In this document: piece after piece, positions 27,611 to 39,643 of the stretch
Layout: every line of letters begins with the position of its first letter
Position numbering within the stretch: the first letter of the stretch is position 1
Origin: Halorientalis regularis
GTDB lineage: Archaea > Halobacteriota > Halobacteria > Halobacteriales > Haloarculaceae
Reading direction: 5' to 3'
Length of the DNA: 64,000 nucleotides
Assembly (NCBI RefSeq): GCF_023698535.1
Contig: NZ_JALJCL010000006.1
Coordinates: 62,001-126,000, forward strand
Made by a program: the position numbers and the translations under genes
Notes under the pieces: generated by a model
The model's database searches: none
What the model was told of the DNA's origin: nothing
The model's input: only the letters and a program-made list of their open reading frames with translations

Positions 27611-27715
27611 TCCACGCGGCTTCGGCCGGGGATCGACCTGTCGGTAGCGGTGGATAGCGAGGCTGCGCCGCGTCGCTGTGCAGCCGACTCGGAAGGCGGC
27701 GAGAGGAGAGAAGCG

Positions 27716-28099
27716 TCAGGCGATCTGGTCGTCGTACGCCTCGGGCGAGAGCAGGTCGTCCAGTTCGCTCTCGTCGTCTACCTCCACGTCGAGCATCCAG
27801 CCGTCGCCGTAGGGGTCCTCGTTGACCAGTTCCGGCGCGTCCACGAGGTCGTCGTTGACGGCGACGACGGTGCCCGAGACGGGGGCATAGAGGTCCGACA
27901 CGGCTTTGATGCTCTCGATGACGCCGAAGTCCTCGCCCTTGGTCACCGCGTCGCCCTCGGCGGGGAGTTCGACGAACACCACGTCGCCGAGTTCGTCCTG
28001 TGCGAAGTCGGAGATGCCGATCCGCGCAGTACCATCCTCGCGGCGCGCCCACTCGTGGGAGTTCAGAAACCGGCAGTCGTCGGGAATCTCGAAGCTCAT
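27716..28099 (-). CDS. gcvH: glycine cleavage system H protein
   Basis: A 127-residue lipoyl carrier with the lipoyl-lysine in [14 protein letters not shown]. It shuttles the aminomethyl group between P-, T- and L-proteins. Its ATG overlaps the gcvT stop by four bases, so the pair is an operon. Confidence 0.94.
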   Translation of the reverse strand: MSFEIPDDCRFLNSHEWARREDGTARIGISDFAQDELGDVVFVELPAEGDAVTKGEDFGVIESIKAVSDLYAPVSGTVVAVNDDLVDAPELVNEDPYGDGWMLDVEVDDESELDDLLSPEAYDDQIA

Positions 28100-29199
28100 C
28101 TATCCAGAAATGGCAACGCCTGTGTTTGTGCCTTTTTCGGCTCGCCGCGGACGACCACCTGCACGTTGACGCCCGGACTGCGGTACTCCACCGGGAGATA
28201 GGCCAGCCCGATGGGCTGGTCGAGCGTCGGACTCATCGTCCCGCTCGTGACGGTGCCGATGGCCTCGCCGTCGAGATCCTGGACGGTGTAGCCCTGCCGG
28301 GGGACGCCCCGGTCGACCAGTCGGAAGCCCGTCAACTTCTCCGCGACGCCCTCGGCGTCGACCCGTTCCAGCGCGTCCCGGCCGACGAACTCCGTATCGA
28401 GTTTGACCGTGAACCCGACACCGGCCTCGTAGGGGTTGCGGGAGTTGTCCTCGGGGTCGAAGTCCTGCCCGGAGAGGAGAAACCCCATCTCGATCCGCAG
28501 GGTGTCGCGGGCGCCGAGGCCACAGGGCTGGCAGTCGAACTCACGCCAGACGGTCTCGACCGACTCGGTGGGGACGATCAACTCGAACCCGTCCTCGCCG
28601 GTGTAGCCGGTCCGGGCGATCAGGCAGTCGACCCCGCCGACGGTCGCGGTGATCGCCGAAAACCGCGAGAGGTCACAGATCGCCGTCCGCTGGCTCTCCG
28701 CGACTGGATCGAGCAGGCGCTCCTCGGCCTCGGGTCCCTGGAGCGCGAGCATGGCGTAGTCGTCGGTGCGGTTCTCGACGGTGGCGTCCAGCCCCCACTC
28801 GTCGCGGTGGTCGACCCAGCGGTCGGACAGCTGTTCGTCGTGGCCGGCGTTGGGGATGAACAGGTAGTCCGCGTCCCGATCCGCGGGGAGGTCGTAGACC
28901 ACCGTGTCGTCGAGGATCGTCCCGTCCTCGTCGGTGATCATCGCGTACTGTGCCTGGCCGGGGTCCAGCGCGGTCACGTCGTTGGTCGTGAGCCGCTGGA
29001 GGAGGCGCTCGGCGTCCGGGCCGGAGACCGCGATCTCACCCATGTGCGACACGTCGAAGATCCCGGCCGAGTCGCGGACTGCCCGGTGTTCGGTGCGGAT
29101 CGATTCGAATTCGACCGGCATCTCCCACCCGCCGAAGTCCGTGAATGACGCCCCCGCGTCCTCGTGGACAGCGTGCAGGGGCGGCGTCCGTTCGGTCAT
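28096..29199 (-). CDS. gcvT: glycine cleavage system T protein (aminomethyltransferase)
   Basis: The 367-residue tetrahydrofolate-dependent aminomethyltransferase has the conserved start [22 protein letters not shown], the FDVSHMGEI motif, YTGEDGFE and the C-terminal barrel. It releases ammonia and passes the one-carbon unit to a folate or pterin carrier. Coupled to gcvH. Confidence 0.93.
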   Translation of the reverse strand: MTERTPPLHAVHEDAGASFTDFGGWEMPVEFESIRTEHRAVRDSAGIFDVSHMGEIAVSGPDAERLLQRLTTNDVTALDPGQAQYAMITDEDGTILDDTVVYDLPADRDADYLFIPNAGHDEQLSDRWVDHRDEWGLDATVENRTDDYAMLALQGPEAEERLLDPVAESQRTAICDLSRFSAITATVGGVDCLIARTGYTGEDGFELIVPTESVETVWREFDCQPCGLGARDTLRIEMGFLLSGQDFDPEDNSRNPYEAGVGFTVKLDTEFVGRDALERVDAEGVAEKLTGFRLVDRGVPRQGYTVQDLDGEAIGTVTSGTMSPTLDQPIGLAYLPVEYRSPGVNVQVVVRGEPKKAQTQALPFLDR

Positions 29200-29274
29200 A
29201 CCAGTATCGGTCCCGGCCAGCGACCTAACTCTTCCCCCTGCGACGACGGTGAAGTCGGACGCCGCCCGGCCCAG

Positions 29275-30764
<1,490 letters not shown>

Positions 30765-30831
30765 AGCCTTGCTTCGGCCGTGGAACTGCGCCGCTGGAGT
30801 CGGTCGAGCGGCGGTGAGACGGGCGGTCGGC

Positions 30832-31530
30832 TCAGACCGCGAGGTACGAGGCGATGGTCTCCTCGTCTTCGAGGTCGGTCGCGCCGAGTTCGTCGACGAT
30901 GGTGCCCCGTTCCATGGCGTAACAGCGGTCGGCCATGTCGCGAATCACAGAGAGGTTCTGTTCGACGAAGAGGATGGTCGTGCCGAGGTCCTCGTTGATC
31001 GCGCGCATGTCCTCGCTGATCTGCTGGACGATAGAGGGCTGGATGCCCTCGCTGGGTTCGTCCAGCAGGAGGAGGTCAGGGTTGGCGACCAGCGCCCGCG
31101 CGATGGCGAGCATCTGCTGTTGGCCGCCACTCATGGTTCCGCCCTTCTGGCCGCGGCGCTCGTCGAGGATCGGGAAGTAGTCGAACACGTCCTCGTACAG
31201 CAGGGCCGACGAGCCGTCGTTGATGGACTCGCCCATCCTGAGGTTCTGCTCGACGGTGAGGTCCGGGAAGATCTCCCGACCCTGCGGGATGTAGCCCATC
31301 CCCGACCGGGCCCGCTCGTGCGGCGGGGTGTCGGTCACATCACGGCCGTCGAACCGGACGGTTCCCTCGTCGGGTTCGACCAGGCCGACGATGGTCTTGA
31401 CCAGCGTCGATTTTCCGACGCCGTTTTTCCCCATCACGCCGACGATCTCGCCCTCCTCGACGGAGAGGTCGACGTTCCGGAGGATCGGGGTCGAGTCGTA
31501 GCCCGCCCGGACCCCGTCGACTTCAAGCAT
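30832..31530 (-). CDS. urtE: urea ABC transporter ATP-binding subunit UrtE
   Basis: The ATG at 31530 gives 232 residues (MLEVDGVRAGYDSTPILRNV) with Walker A GKNGVGKST, signature MSGGQQQM and Walker B LLLLDEP, of the LivF-like class that pairs with UrtD. Last gene of urtABCDE; it overlaps urtD by eight bases. Assignment as urea rather than amino-acid transporter rests on the binding protein and the adjoining urease. Confidence 0.88.
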   Translation of the reverse strand: MLEVDGVRAGYDSTPILRNVDLSVEEGEIVGVMGKNGVGKSTLVKTIVGLVEPDEGTVRFDGRDVTDTPPHERARSGMGYIPQGREIFPDLTVEQNLRMGESINDGSSALLYEDVFDYFPILDERRGQKGGTMSGGQQQMLAIARALVANPDLLLLDEPSEGIQPSIVQQISEDMRAINEDLGTTILFVEQNLSVIRDMADRCYAMERGTIVDELGATDLEDEETIASYLAV

Positions 31531-32320
31531 CGGTCTCACCTCCGAGGTAGATCCGCTGGACCTCGGGATCGGTCTCGATCTCTTCGATGGAACCCTCCCG
31601 GAAGGTCTCGCCCTGGTGGAGGACGGTGACGTGATCGGCGATCTCGGCCACGAAGTCCGTGTCGTGTTCGATCACGACGAACGCAATCGATCGCTCCTCG
31701 TTGAGCTGGGTGATCCGCTCGGCGATCTCGGCGCGCTCGTCGACCGAGAGCCCCGCGACAGGTTCGTCGAGCAAGAGGAGATCGGGATCCAGCGAAGCCG
31801 CCATGCCGATCTCCAGTTGCTGTTGTTCGCCGTGGGACAGCGCCGACGCCGCCACGTCGGCCTTGGCCGAGAGCCCGGCGGCCGCCAGTGCGTCGGCCAT
31901 CCGCTCGTCGCGCTCTGCACCGGAGGCCAGCCGCTGGATCGGCAGGCGAACGTTCTCGCGGACCGTGAGGTCCTCGTAGACGCTGGGCACCTGGAACTTG
32001 ATGCTCAGACCGCGCCGGATGCGCTCGTGGGGGTCCATCTCCGTGATGTCGTGGCCCCGGAAGTAGACCTCGCCTTCGGATGGAGACAGCGCACCCGTGA
32101 TGAGGTTCAACAGGGTGGACTTGCCCGCGCCGTTGGGCCCGATGAGACAGCGCAACTCGCCGGCCTCGACGTCGAAGTCCACGTCGTCGATGGCCGTCAG
32201 GCCACCGAAGCGCTTCGTGATACCCTCGGTCTTGAGGATGGTGTCGGTGTCGACACCCGTCGCCAGTTCCGCGCTGGTCTGTTTGACCGCGGGATCCATC
32301 CCGTCGGCGGTGTCGCTCAT
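31523..32320 (-). CDS. urtD: urea ABC transporter ATP-binding subunit UrtD
   Basis: A 265-residue LivG-class ATPase with Walker A GPNGAGKST, signature LSHGEQQQLEIG (characteristic of UrtD) and Walker B LLLLDEPVAGLS. Overlaps urtC by four bases. Confidence 0.9.
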   Translation of the reverse strand: MSDTADGMDPAVKQTSAELATGVDTDTILKTEGITKRFGGLTAIDDVDFDVEAGELRCLIGPNGAGKSTLLNLITGALSPSEGEVYFRGHDITEMDPHERIRRGLSIKFQVPSVYEDLTVRENVRLPIQRLASGAERDERMADALAAAGLSAKADVAASALSHGEQQQLEIGMAASLDPDLLLLDEPVAGLSVDERAEIAERITQLNEERSIAFVVIEHDTDFVAEIADHVTVLHQGETFREGSIEEIETDPEVQRIYLGGETDA

Positions 32321-33432
32321 TCGATCACCTCCCCGCTCGGTTCGGTCGTGTCGTCGGTCCCGCCCTCGTCGCGGCGGTCACCGATCCAGGACACGAGGTC
32401 CCGGAGGCCCGGAACGAGTCCTTCGGGCAACAGGAGGACGATTACTAGCAACAGCAGCCCGTTGATGACGAACGCCCAGTCGCCGACGTTGACCGAGAGG
32501 AACAGGCCGAGCCGCTCGATGGCGACCGTCGCCACGATGGGGCCGAGCAGGGTCTTCCGGCCGCCGACGGCCACCCAGATCACCGGCAGGGACGCCGCGG
32601 TCAGACTCAGCTCGGAGGGGCTGATGTAGTTGAAATACGTCACGTAGAGGACACCGCTCAGCCCGGCGAGCGCACCGCCGAAGGTGAAGACGGTGAGCTT
32701 GACGCGTTTCACGTCGTAGCCGAGCATCTCGGTCCGATCCTCGTCTTCGCGGATCGCGACCATCACGCGGCCGTAGTCGCTGTTGAGCAGCGCCCGGAGC
32801 CCGAGGTACGTCACCAGCAGCGCGAGCAGGGCCGCGTAGAACAGCGTGAAGTCGTCGAAGACGAGGAACGGCTCCCCGATGCCCAGCGCCAGGTCGGGGA
32901 TGCCCGGCATCCCGTTGAAGCCGCCGAGCGCGGCCTCGCCGATGGTCCACTTGTCACCAGCGGTCTGGTCGAGGAAGGTCTTGAGGACGAGGACGACCAC
33001 GAGCGTCATGATCGTCACGTACACGTCACTGACACCGCCGTAGAACATGAAGTAGCCGAGTACGGCCGCGAACAGGGCCGCGACGCCGACGGCCACGAAC
33101 AGGCCCGCCATCGTGCCGAGGGGGCCGGCGACGTTGATCCCGACGATCCCGTAGGTGTAGCCGGCGACGGCGAAGAAGGCCACCTGTCCGAAGCTCAACA
33201 CGCCGGTAAAGCCCCAGACGACCGCGAGGCTCAACGCCAGCAGCGTCAGCGCGAGGTACTGGGACATGTTCGTGACGGCCGATTCGAGCATGTACAGGGG
33301 GAACGTCACCATGAGCAGCGCGACGACGCCGAAGGCGGCCCAGAACCGTCGGGACTCGCCCATCGTGTTGGGGCCGTGGATCGCGTCGACGAACCGTCCC
33401 AGGACGCCGGCGCTGTCGGCATCGGTCGCCAT
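32317..33432 (-). CDS. urtC: urea ABC transporter permease UrtC
   Basis: A 371-residue branched-chain-type permease with about ten helices and the family motifs WGFTGVLSFGQVAFF and IREDEDRTEMLGYDVKRVKL (EAA-like loop). It starts one base before the urtB stop region and forms the heterodimeric channel with UrtB. Confidence 0.9.
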   Translation of the reverse strand: MATDADSAGVLGRFVDAIHGPNTMGESRRFWAAFGVVALLMVTFPLYMLESAVTNMSQYLALTLLALSLAVVWGFTGVLSFGQVAFFAVAGYTYGIVGINVAGPLGTMAGLFVAVGVAALFAAVLGYFMFYGGVSDVYVTIMTLVVVLVLKTFLDQTAGDKWTIGEAALGGFNGMPGIPDLALGIGEPFLVFDDFTLFYAALLALLVTYLGLRALLNSDYGRVMVAIREDEDRTEMLGYDVKRVKLTVFTFGGALAGLSGVLYVTYFNYISPSELSLTAASLPVIWVAVGGRKTLLGPIVATVAIERLGLFLSVNVGDWAFVINGLLLLVIVLLLPEGLVPGLRDLVSWIGDRRDEGGTDDTTEPSGEVIE

Positions 33433-34425
33433 CTAGCTCACCTCCGCCCAGCGGTCGCGGATCCGTTCGACCAGACTGCTCAGGCCCTGGGGCACGAACC
33501 GGATCACGAGGATGGCGACGACCAGCAGCATGATCCGTCCGGCGAAGGTCCCCCAGACGTTGGCGAACAGGGCGTAGACGAACCCGAGCAGGCCGCCGGC
33601 CAACAGCGTGCCGACGACGACCGACGCGCCGCCGACGACGACGGCGACGAAGGCCTCGACCAGGAAGCCACCGCCCATGCCGGGAACGATGGTCTGGAGC
33701 GGCGCGTACAGCGCGCCCGTCAGCCCGGCCAGTCCGGAGCCCAGCGCGAACGTCGCCATGTAGGTCCGCTCGGTGTCGACACCGAGGGACTTGGCCATCC
33801 CCTCGTTCTGGATCGTCGCCCGGGCGCGCATCCCGTAGTCGGTCCGGACGAAGACGACGTAGAGCAGGAGCAGCACGAGCGCCGCGACGCCCGCGAGCAC
33901 GAGCTTGTAGGTCGAGATCGACAGCCCGTTCCCGTAACTGAACTGGCCGAACGGGATGCCGATCCCGTTCAGTGAGTTGCCGTAGAGGTTCCGGACCAGC
34001 TGGACCATGATGAGGCTGATGCCCCACGTGGCGACCATGGAGTCGAGCAGGCGGTCGTACATCGGTTTGACGACCGGGCGGCCGATGGTCCGTTCGGCGA
34101 TCCAGTTCGGGACCGCCCCCGAGATGACCGTCCGCTCGACGACGAGTCCGAACAGCGCCGTCACGAGGACGCCCGTCAGCATCGCCGCCGGGAGCTGTAC
34201 CGCGCCCGGGAGGACGCCGATGGGATCGACCGGGACCAGCGGGAGCGCACCGAGCGCCCCGTTGTACGCGAGCGTCGTCGCGTACGCCCCGACCATGATG
34301 AACTCCCCGTGGGCGAGGTTGATCACGCCCATGATCCCGAAGATGATGGCCAGGCCGGTCGCGGCCAGGACGATCTTCGCGAAACTCGGGAAGAACTGCA
34401 CGAGTAGGTCGACGCCGGGAGCCAT
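33433..34425 (-). CDS. urtB: urea ABC transporter permease UrtB
   Basis: The ATG at 34425 (MAPGVDLLVQFFPSFAKI) lies immediately after the urtA stop; the longer open frame is run-on. The 330 residues have MGVINLAHGEFIMVGAYA, the conserved N-terminal signature of LivH/UrtB permeases, and ATIQNEGMAKSLGVDTERTY in the cytoplasmic loop. Confidence 0.9.
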   Translation of the reverse strand: MAPGVDLLVQFFPSFAKIVLAATGLAIIFGIMGVINLAHGEFIMVGAYATTLAYNGALGALPLVPVDPIGVLPGAVQLPAAMLTGVLVTALFGLVVERTVISGAVPNWIAERTIGRPVVKPMYDRLLDSMVATWGISLIMVQLVRNLYGNSLNGIGIPFGQFSYGNGLSISTYKLVLAGVAALVLLLLYVVFVRTDYGMRARATIQNEGMAKSLGVDTERTYMATFALGSGLAGLTGALYAPLQTIVPGMGGGFLVEAFVAVVVGGASVVVGTLLAGGLLGFVYALFANVWGTFAGRIMLLVVAILVIRFVPQGLSSLVERIRDRWAEVS

Positions 34426-34426
34426 C

Positions 34427-35701
34427 CTACCCTGCCTCCTCGTAGTAGTCCTGTGGGGTGTACTGTTTCTCCTCGTCTTTGGACGTGAGGTCACAGCCCA
34501 CCGTGTCCTTGAGGAAGGTCTCGTCGATGACCCGGTCGTCGACGGCCTCGACGTTGTGGTTCTCGTCGGCCCGCATCACCCACATGTGGTGGTTCACGTG
34601 GTGGGTCTCGGGAACCAGTTTGATCTCCTCGCCGTCGGGCGCTTCGGGAGCGGGGTAGGTGATCCCCGACTCCAGAGCGGCCTTGACCTCTTCCTGATCG
34701 GTCGTCCCGGCCTGTTCGACCGCCCGCTTGTACATGTAGATCGAGAAGTAGTTGTTCTCGGCTTCCTCGTTGAGGTAGGGCGCGTCGGGCCACATGTCGT
34801 AGTAGCGGTCGACGAACCCGCCGTCTCTCGTGTTGCGGTTGGTCGGAATCTCCTGCATGTAGTTGACGCCGGCGTAGATGTTCGCCATCGCCGGCGGGTC
34901 CAGCCGCAGGTGTTCGTACCCCTGGGCCATCGCGGTCGAGGTGCCGATGGGGATGTCCAGTCCGGCCGAGGCCTTCTGTTCGTAGAAGGACGTGTGGTTC
35001 TGCCCGACCAGCATCGACATCACGAAGTCGGGGTCGGCGTCCTGGATGCGGTTGATCGTCGAGGAGAACTGCGAGTTGCTGAGCGGGATGAACTCCTCGC
35101 CGATCACTTCGGCGTCGTTCTCGTCGGCCAGGACCTTCACCCAGTCGGCCGACAGCTGGCCGAAGTTGTAGTCGGCCGCGATGGTGTAGATCCGTGGGCC
35201 GTACTCCTCGACGAGATACGGCAGGACGCTGCCGAGTTGCTGCCGAGCCGTCGGGCCGACCGCGAAGACGTTCTTGTCACAGACCCCGCCCTCGTACTGG
35301 GTCGTGTAGAAGTACAGCTGGTCCTGCTGGTCGATGTACGGCCGGATCGTCTCCCGGGTGGCACTGGAGTAGCCCGCCCAGAGGGCGTCGACGTCCCGTT
35401 GCTGGACCATCCGCCGAGTCAACTCGAGGTAGCGGTCGTTGCTCGACTGCGGGTCGGGGTCGTAGTACTCGATCTGTTGCCCGTTGATCCCGCCGTCGTT
35501 GTTGATCTCCTCGATGGCGAGCAGACTCGCCTTGTGCTTGGGCGACCCCACCAGTGCGAAGTTCCCCGACTGGTCTTCGAGGATACCGAGTTTGATCGTG
35601 TCGCTGCTACCGCCCCCCATCAGGGCACAGCCGGCCAACCCCGCCGTCGCGATACTGGCACCACCGGCGAGGAACTTCCGGCGGTCGACGCGTTTCGTCA
35701 C
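34427..35701 (-). CDS. urtA: urea-binding lipoprotein UrtA
   Basis: A 424-residue substrate-binding protein with a Tat signal and lipobox (RVDRRKFLAGGASIATAG, LAGCAL). The mature part resembles UrtA/FmdD-type amide-binding proteins (ILEDQSGNFALVGSPKHKAS, LWAGYSSATRETIRP, FYTTQYEGGVCDKN). With the adjoining urease it almost certainly binds urea; short-chain amides are the alternative. First gene of urtABCDE. Confidence 0.9.
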   Translation of the reverse strand: MTKRVDRRKFLAGGASIATAGLAGCALMGGGSSDTIKLGILEDQSGNFALVGSPKHKASLLAIEEINNDGGINGQQIEYYDPDPQSSNDRYLELTRRMVQQRDVDALWAGYSSATRETIRPYIDQQDQLYFYTTQYEGGVCDKNVFAVGPTARQQLGSVLPYLVEEYGPRIYTIAADYNFGQLSADWVKVLADENDAEVIGEEFIPLSNSQFSSTINRIQDADPDFVMSMLVGQNHTSFYEQKASAGLDIPIGTSTAMAQGYEHLRLDPPAMANIYAGVNYMQEIPTNRNTRDGGFVDRYYDMWPDAPYLNEEAENNYFSIYMYKRAVEQAGTTDQEEVKAALESGITYPAPEAPDGEEIKLVPETHHVNHHMWVMRADENHNVEAVDDRVIDETFLKDTVGCDLTSKDEEKQYTPQDYYEEAG

Positions 35702-36053
35702 GCCAGCACACCTCCGTACAGACGAGCGTCCACATCGGTCGCGAATAGGTTCGTGTTGTAACCAATACTTCCGCAGTTTTCCGAATATATGTCCACCATC
35801 GTTCGACGTGAGACTGTGATTGACACTTGCTTATAACAGTTTCCAAACGGGTATTAATTCTCTCCAGATTCTACAACATTGTATAAGGACCAGCCCAATA
35901 CGCTCGCAATATACTCCGGGTTACCGGAATTACCGCAACGTTCGGTCAAAAATGGATTCGCAAATCGGGAATGATTAGATAACACTGGTTGGGGAACTGA
36001 GAGGACGAGTCGGGAGGGTGTTCGAGGGCTGGAAGCCGCCAGCGGCTGGCGGG
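35702..36053 (-). promoter_or_regulatory. urtA promoter region, otherwise gene-free
   Basis: The 352-base gap has no gene. On the minus strand a TATA-like ACATATATTC at about 35784-35794 lies ~85 bases upstream of urtA. TTACCGGAATTACCG at ~35923-35937 is a short direct repeat. No clear NikR-type long palindrome was found. Confidence 0.35.
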
Positions 36054-36737
36054 TTAGAACAGGACTGGACCGACACCGAGCAGTTCGTTCGTGACGAGGA
36101 GGCCGCCGATGACGAAACTCGCGCTCCCGGCGACGACTTTCAGCGCCGACTGGAGGCGGGTGGTGAGCACCGAGCCCCACAGGTACGACAGGACGCTCAT
36201 CGTCGCCACGGTGATGATCGAGAACGACAGGAGGAGCGAGAACGAGGAGGGGACCGTCGAGGCACTCGCAGCGAGTGCGACGACGATGGCCCCGCTCCCG
36301 GCCAGGCCGTGGACGATGCCGACGAGGAACGATTCGCCGTCGACGTGCGTGTGGAACGAGCCGACGGAGACGCTCCCGAGCGAGACGTGCGTGTGTTCGT
36401 GGCCGTCGTGCTCGTGGCGTTCGACGGTCAGCAATCCCGTGACCTCCAGCAACATCCGGAGGCCGAGATACACGAGGATCAGACCGGCCAGCACCTCGAA
36501 GGCCAGCGTGACGGAGTCGGGAAGCGACGCACTGAGGAAGACGAAGAGGAGTCCGACGGCGATGATCGGGAGTGAGTGGCCGACACCCCACGACGCGCCG
36601 ACCACGCCGGGGCGATCCGTCTTTCGGTCGTCGACGAGCGTCGAGATCGCGGCGAGGTGGTCCGCCTCCAGCGAGTGCCGGAGTCCCACCACCGCGCCGG
36701 TGATCGCCGCAGCAGTGATTGCCATGTGTTCGGACAC
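36054..36737 (-). CDS. NicO/UreH-type nickel permease
   Basis: A GTG at 36737 or ATG at 36725 starts a protein of 223-227 residues with six hydrophobic helices. The family signature is GLRHSLEADHLAAI (H-x4-DH), with SWGVGHSLPI next; a histidine-rich loop (RHEHDGHEHTHV) and FLVGIVHGLAGSGA follow. These are the metal-handling motifs of NicO/HupE/UreH nickel-cobalt transporters. It lies between urtABCDE and the urease operon and should supply Ni2+ for urease. Confidence 0.88.
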   Translation of the reverse strand: MSEHMAITAAAITGAVVGLRHSLEADHLAAISTLVDDRKTDRPGVVGASWGVGHSLPIIAVGLLFVFLSASLPDSVTLAFEVLAGLILVYLGLRMLLEVTGLLTVERHEHDGHEHTHVSLGSVSVGSFHTHVDGESFLVGIVHGLAGSGAIVVALAASASTVPSSFSLLLSFSIITVATMSVLSYLWGSVLTTRLQSALKVVAGSASFVIGGLLVTNELLGVGPVLF

Positions 36738-37062
36738 GGCGCAGCGGCGTTATTAATCCACCGATCCGATCAACATCTTCGTCGCATTTCCGGCCGAAAA
36801 CCGAACGAGTTCGTCGTACTTCCAGTCGAAAAAACACAAACGCACATGGAACCGAGCCAGTTCCGCGCATGATGGAACTCCTGTCGGACCAGCCAGACCC
36901 CGGATTTCGACGGGCGTTCAGAAATTGTCTTCCGTTCGTCCACTAATTGACGACATATTCAGTTGTTTCGTTCGCCGTAACCGGCACAGATTAGTGGTTG
37001 CTCTAAATATTCACCAGTGAACATGGACAATCCGACAGTAGTAGTCGCGAGAGGTGGACGCG
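36738..37062 (+). promoter_or_regulatory. divergent control region between nickel permease and urease
   Basis: No gene in 325 bases. CCACTAAT (36940-36947) and ATTAGTGG (36990-36997) form a perfect 8-bp inverted pair 42 bases apart. A TATA box CTAAATATT at 37003-37011 lies ~50 bases before ureB, and GAGGTG eight bases before the ATG at 37063 is a fitting ribosome site. A 16-codon frame at 37023-37073 overlaps the ureB start but may lie upstream of the transcription start. Confidence 0.45.
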
Positions 37063-37545
37063 ATGGGGAGTGACCTGATTCCCGGCGAGGTCGAGCCGGG
37101 CGAAGGCACAGTCCGAATCAACGAGGGTCGCGAGACGGCCACGGTGTCGGTCGCGAACACAGGCGACCGGCCCGTACAGGTCGGCTCGCACTTCCACTTC
37201 TTCGAGGTCAATCGGGCGCTCGCCTTCGACCGCGAGACGGCGTTCGGGATGCGTCTGGACGTGCCGGCGGGGACCGCGGTCAGGTTCGAACCCGGCGACG
37301 AGCGCGAGGTCGATCTCGTGGCCTACGGCGGGAAACAGCGCGTCACCGGCCACAACGGACTGACCGACGGCGCGACCAGCGACGGCGAGGCCGGCGACGC
37401 GCTGACCCGGGCACGGGAGCGCGGGTTCGGCGACAGCGAGGACGACCGGCGGGAGTCCTCGGAACATGCGAGCGGTGGAACCGCGAGCAGCGTCGGCGCG
37501 GAGAGCGAGGCGGCGGACGACGCCGACACGGAGGCGACGGAATGA
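37063..37545 (+). CDS. ureB: urease subunit beta
   Basis: The ATG at 37063 ([13 protein letters not shown]) follows a Shine-Dalgarno; GTG 37054 is the alternative. Residues 1-~115 are the complete beta subunit with [15 protein letters not shown] and [10 protein letters not shown]; a further ~45 residues are an acidic, probably disordered tail absent from bacterial UreB. Structural subunit of the nickel urease. Overlaps ureC by four bases. Confidence 0.92.
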   Translation: MGSDLIPGEVEPGEGTVRINEGRETATVSVANTGDRPVQVGSHFHFFEVNRALAFDRETAFGMRLDVPAGTAVRFEPGDEREVDLVAYGGKQRVTGHNGLTDGATSDGEAGDALTRARERGFGDSEDDRRESSEHASGGTASSVGAESEAADDADTEATE

Positions 37546-39245
37546 GGGACGTATCCAGACGCCAGTACACGGACCTGTACGGCCCGACGGAGGGCTCCCG
37601 GGTTCGACTGGGCGACACGGAGTTGTTCGCCGAGGTCACCGAGGACCTCGGGACGCCCGGCGACGAGGCGGTCTTCGGCGGCGGGAAGACGCTCCGCGAC
37701 GGCATGGGGATGGCCAGCGGCGTCACGGCGGCAGAGGGTGCGCTGGACTGGGTGCTGACGAACGCGGTCGTGATCGACCCGGTGCTGGGGGTCGTCTCGG
37801 CCGACGTGGGGATCAAAGACGGCGAGATCGCCGGCGTCGGGAAGGCGGGCAACCCGGACACGATGGACGGCGTGGACATGGTGGTCGGCGCGTCGACGGA
37901 CGTGTACGACGCCGAGGGGATGATCGCCACCCCCGGCGGCCTCGACATTCACATCCACTTCAACAGCGAGAACCTGTACGAACACGCCATCACGTCGGGC
38001 ATCACGACGATGATCGGCGGTGGGTACGGCGGCGGCGCGACCACCTGCACGACCGGGCCGACGAACATCGAGCGGTTCCTGCAGGCCGCGGACGACTGGC
38101 CCGTCAACGTCGGCTTCTACGGGAAAGGCAACAACAGCGATCCCGAACCGCTCCGCGAGCAGATCGAAGCCGGTGCCTGTGGGCTGAAGATGCACGAGGA
38201 CTGGGGGTCGACACCCGAAGTGATCGACACCTGCCTGAGCGTCGCCGAGGAGATGGACGTACAGACCGCGATCCACACGGACACGCTCAACGAGTCGGGC
38301 TTCGTCGAGGACACCTTCGACGCCATCGACGGCCGGACGATGCACATGTTCCACATCGAGGGGGCCGGCGGCGGCCACGCCCCGGACATCATCGAACTCG
38401 TCGGGGAACCCAACGCCCTGCCGTCCTCGACGAACCCCTCGATGCCGTTCACGGAGAACACCGTCGACGAGCACCTGGACATGGTGATGGTCTGTCACCA
38501 CCTCGACGACGATGTGCCCGAGGACGTGGCCTTCGCGGAGTCGCGCATCCGCCCGGAGACGCTGGCCGCCGAGGACGTGCTCCACGACCTCGGTGCTGTT
38601 TCGATCATGACCTCCGACTCGATGGCGATGGGCCGGATGGCCGAAGTCATCGCCCGCACCTGGCAGACCGCGGACAAGATGAAGCGCCAGCGCGGTCCCC
38701 TGCCCGGCGACGAGGGGACCGACAACGACAACGAACGCATCCTCCGGTACGTCGCCAAGTACACGATCAACCCGGCCATCACGGCGGGTATCGACCAGTA
38801 CGTCGGCTCGCTGGAACCCGGCAAAGTCGCCGACGTGGCGCTGTGGGACCCCGCGTTCTTCGGGATCAAGCCCTCGATGGTGTTCAAGAGCGGCTTCCCG
38901 GTCATGTCGAGCATGGGCGAGGCCAACGGGTCGCTGATGACCTGCGAGCCCATCGTCCAGCGCGAGCGGGCGGGGGCCGTCGGAAAGGCCAAACACGAAC
39001 TCTCGCTATCCTTCGTCAGCGAGGCCGCCGCCGAGCGCGGCGTCGGCGAGGCGTACGGCCTCGACAGCCGGGTCGTCCCGATCTCGGGCACCCGGACGGT
39101 CGCCAAGTCCGACATGGTGCGCAACGACTACTGTCCCGACGACATCGACGTGGACCCCGAGACGTTCGAGGTGACCGTCGACGACGACGTGATCAGCTGT
39201 GAACCCGCCGAGGAAATTCCGCTGGCTCAGCGGTACATGCTCTAA
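37542..39245 (+). CDS. ureC: urease subunit alpha (catalytic)
   Basis: The 567 residues carry every nickel ligand region: DIHIHF (two His), the carbamylated lysine in [32 protein letters not shown], the mobile-flap VCHHLD and the [10 protein letters not shown] aspartate. It hydrolyses urea to ammonia and carbamate. Overlaps ureB; ureA follows two bases after the stop. Confidence 0.97.
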   Translation: MRDVSRRQYTDLYGPTEGSRVRLGDTELFAEVTEDLGTPGDEAVFGGGKTLRDGMGMASGVTAAEGALDWVLTNAVVIDPVLGVVSADVGIKDGEIAGVGKAGNPDTMDGVDMVVGASTDVYDAEGMIATPGGLDIHIHFNSENLYEHAITSGITTMIGGGYGGGATTCTTGPTNIERFLQAADDWPVNVGFYGKGNNSDPEPLREQIEAGACGLKMHEDWGSTPEVIDTCLSVAEEMDVQTAIHTDTLNESGFVEDTFDAIDGRTMHMFHIEGAGGGHAPDIIELVGEPNALPSSTNPSMPFTENTVDEHLDMVMVCHHLDDDVPEDVAFAESRIRPETLAAEDVLHDLGAVSIMTSDSMAMGRMAEVIARTWQTADKMKRQRGPLPGDEGTDNDNERILRYVAKYTINPAITAGIDQYVGSLEPGKVADVALWDPAFFGIKPSMVFKSGFPVMSSMGEANGSLMTCEPIVQRERAGAVGKAKHELSLSFVSEAAAERGVGEAYGLDSRVVPISGTRTVAKSDMVRNDYCPDDIDVDPETFEVTVDDDVISCEPAEEIPLAQRYML

Positions 39246-39247
39246 AC

Positions 39248-39643
39248 ATGAAACTCACACCCAAAGAACGCGAACGATTGACGATCTTCATGGCCGCAGA
39301 GCTCGCACGACGCCGCCGGGAACGCGGCGTGAAGCTGAACCACCCCGAGTCCGTCGCGCTCATCTCGGACTGGGCCTGCGAACGCGCCCGCGAGGGGATG
39401 GGCGTCGCCGAGATTCGCTCGGCGGCACAGGCCCTGCTCACCGAGGAGGACGTGATGGACGGCGTCCCCGAGATGATCGACACGGTGCAGGTGGAACCGA
39501 CCTTCCCCGACGGGACCAAACTCGTGACCATCCACGACCCGATCCGGTTCGAGACGGCCGAGCAGGCCGACGAGATGGGGCTGGCCAGCGATGGCGGGCG
39601 ACCGACGGGCGAGGAATCCGCCGACGGGGAGGAGAAAACATGA
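39248..39643 (+). CDS. ureA: urease subunit gamma
   Basis: The 131-residue gamma subunit has [31 protein letters not shown] and [18 protein letters not shown]; a ~25-residue acidic tail exceeds the ~100-residue norm. The order B-C-A places it after ureC, unlike the bacterial A-B-C order. Confidence 0.94.
   Translation: MKLTPKERERLTIFMAAELARRRRERGVKLNHPESVALISDWACERAREGMGVAEIRSAAQALLTEEDVMDGVPEMIDTVQVEPTFPDGTKLVTIHDPIRFETAEQADEMGLASDGGRPTGEESADGEEKT

Noticed and set aside
29200-29274. Glycine riboswitch before gcvT.
   Set aside because: The upstream DNA is short and lacks the paired aptamer pattern; no such structure was seen before gcvPA either.
37023-37073. 16-codon leader peptide overlapping the ureB start.
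   Set aside because: Its ATG is only ~12-20 bases from the TATA box and so probably lies upstream of the transcription start.
37323-38996. 557-codon antisense frame opposite ureC.
   Set aside because: Shadow frame; all urease active-site residues are on the plus strand.
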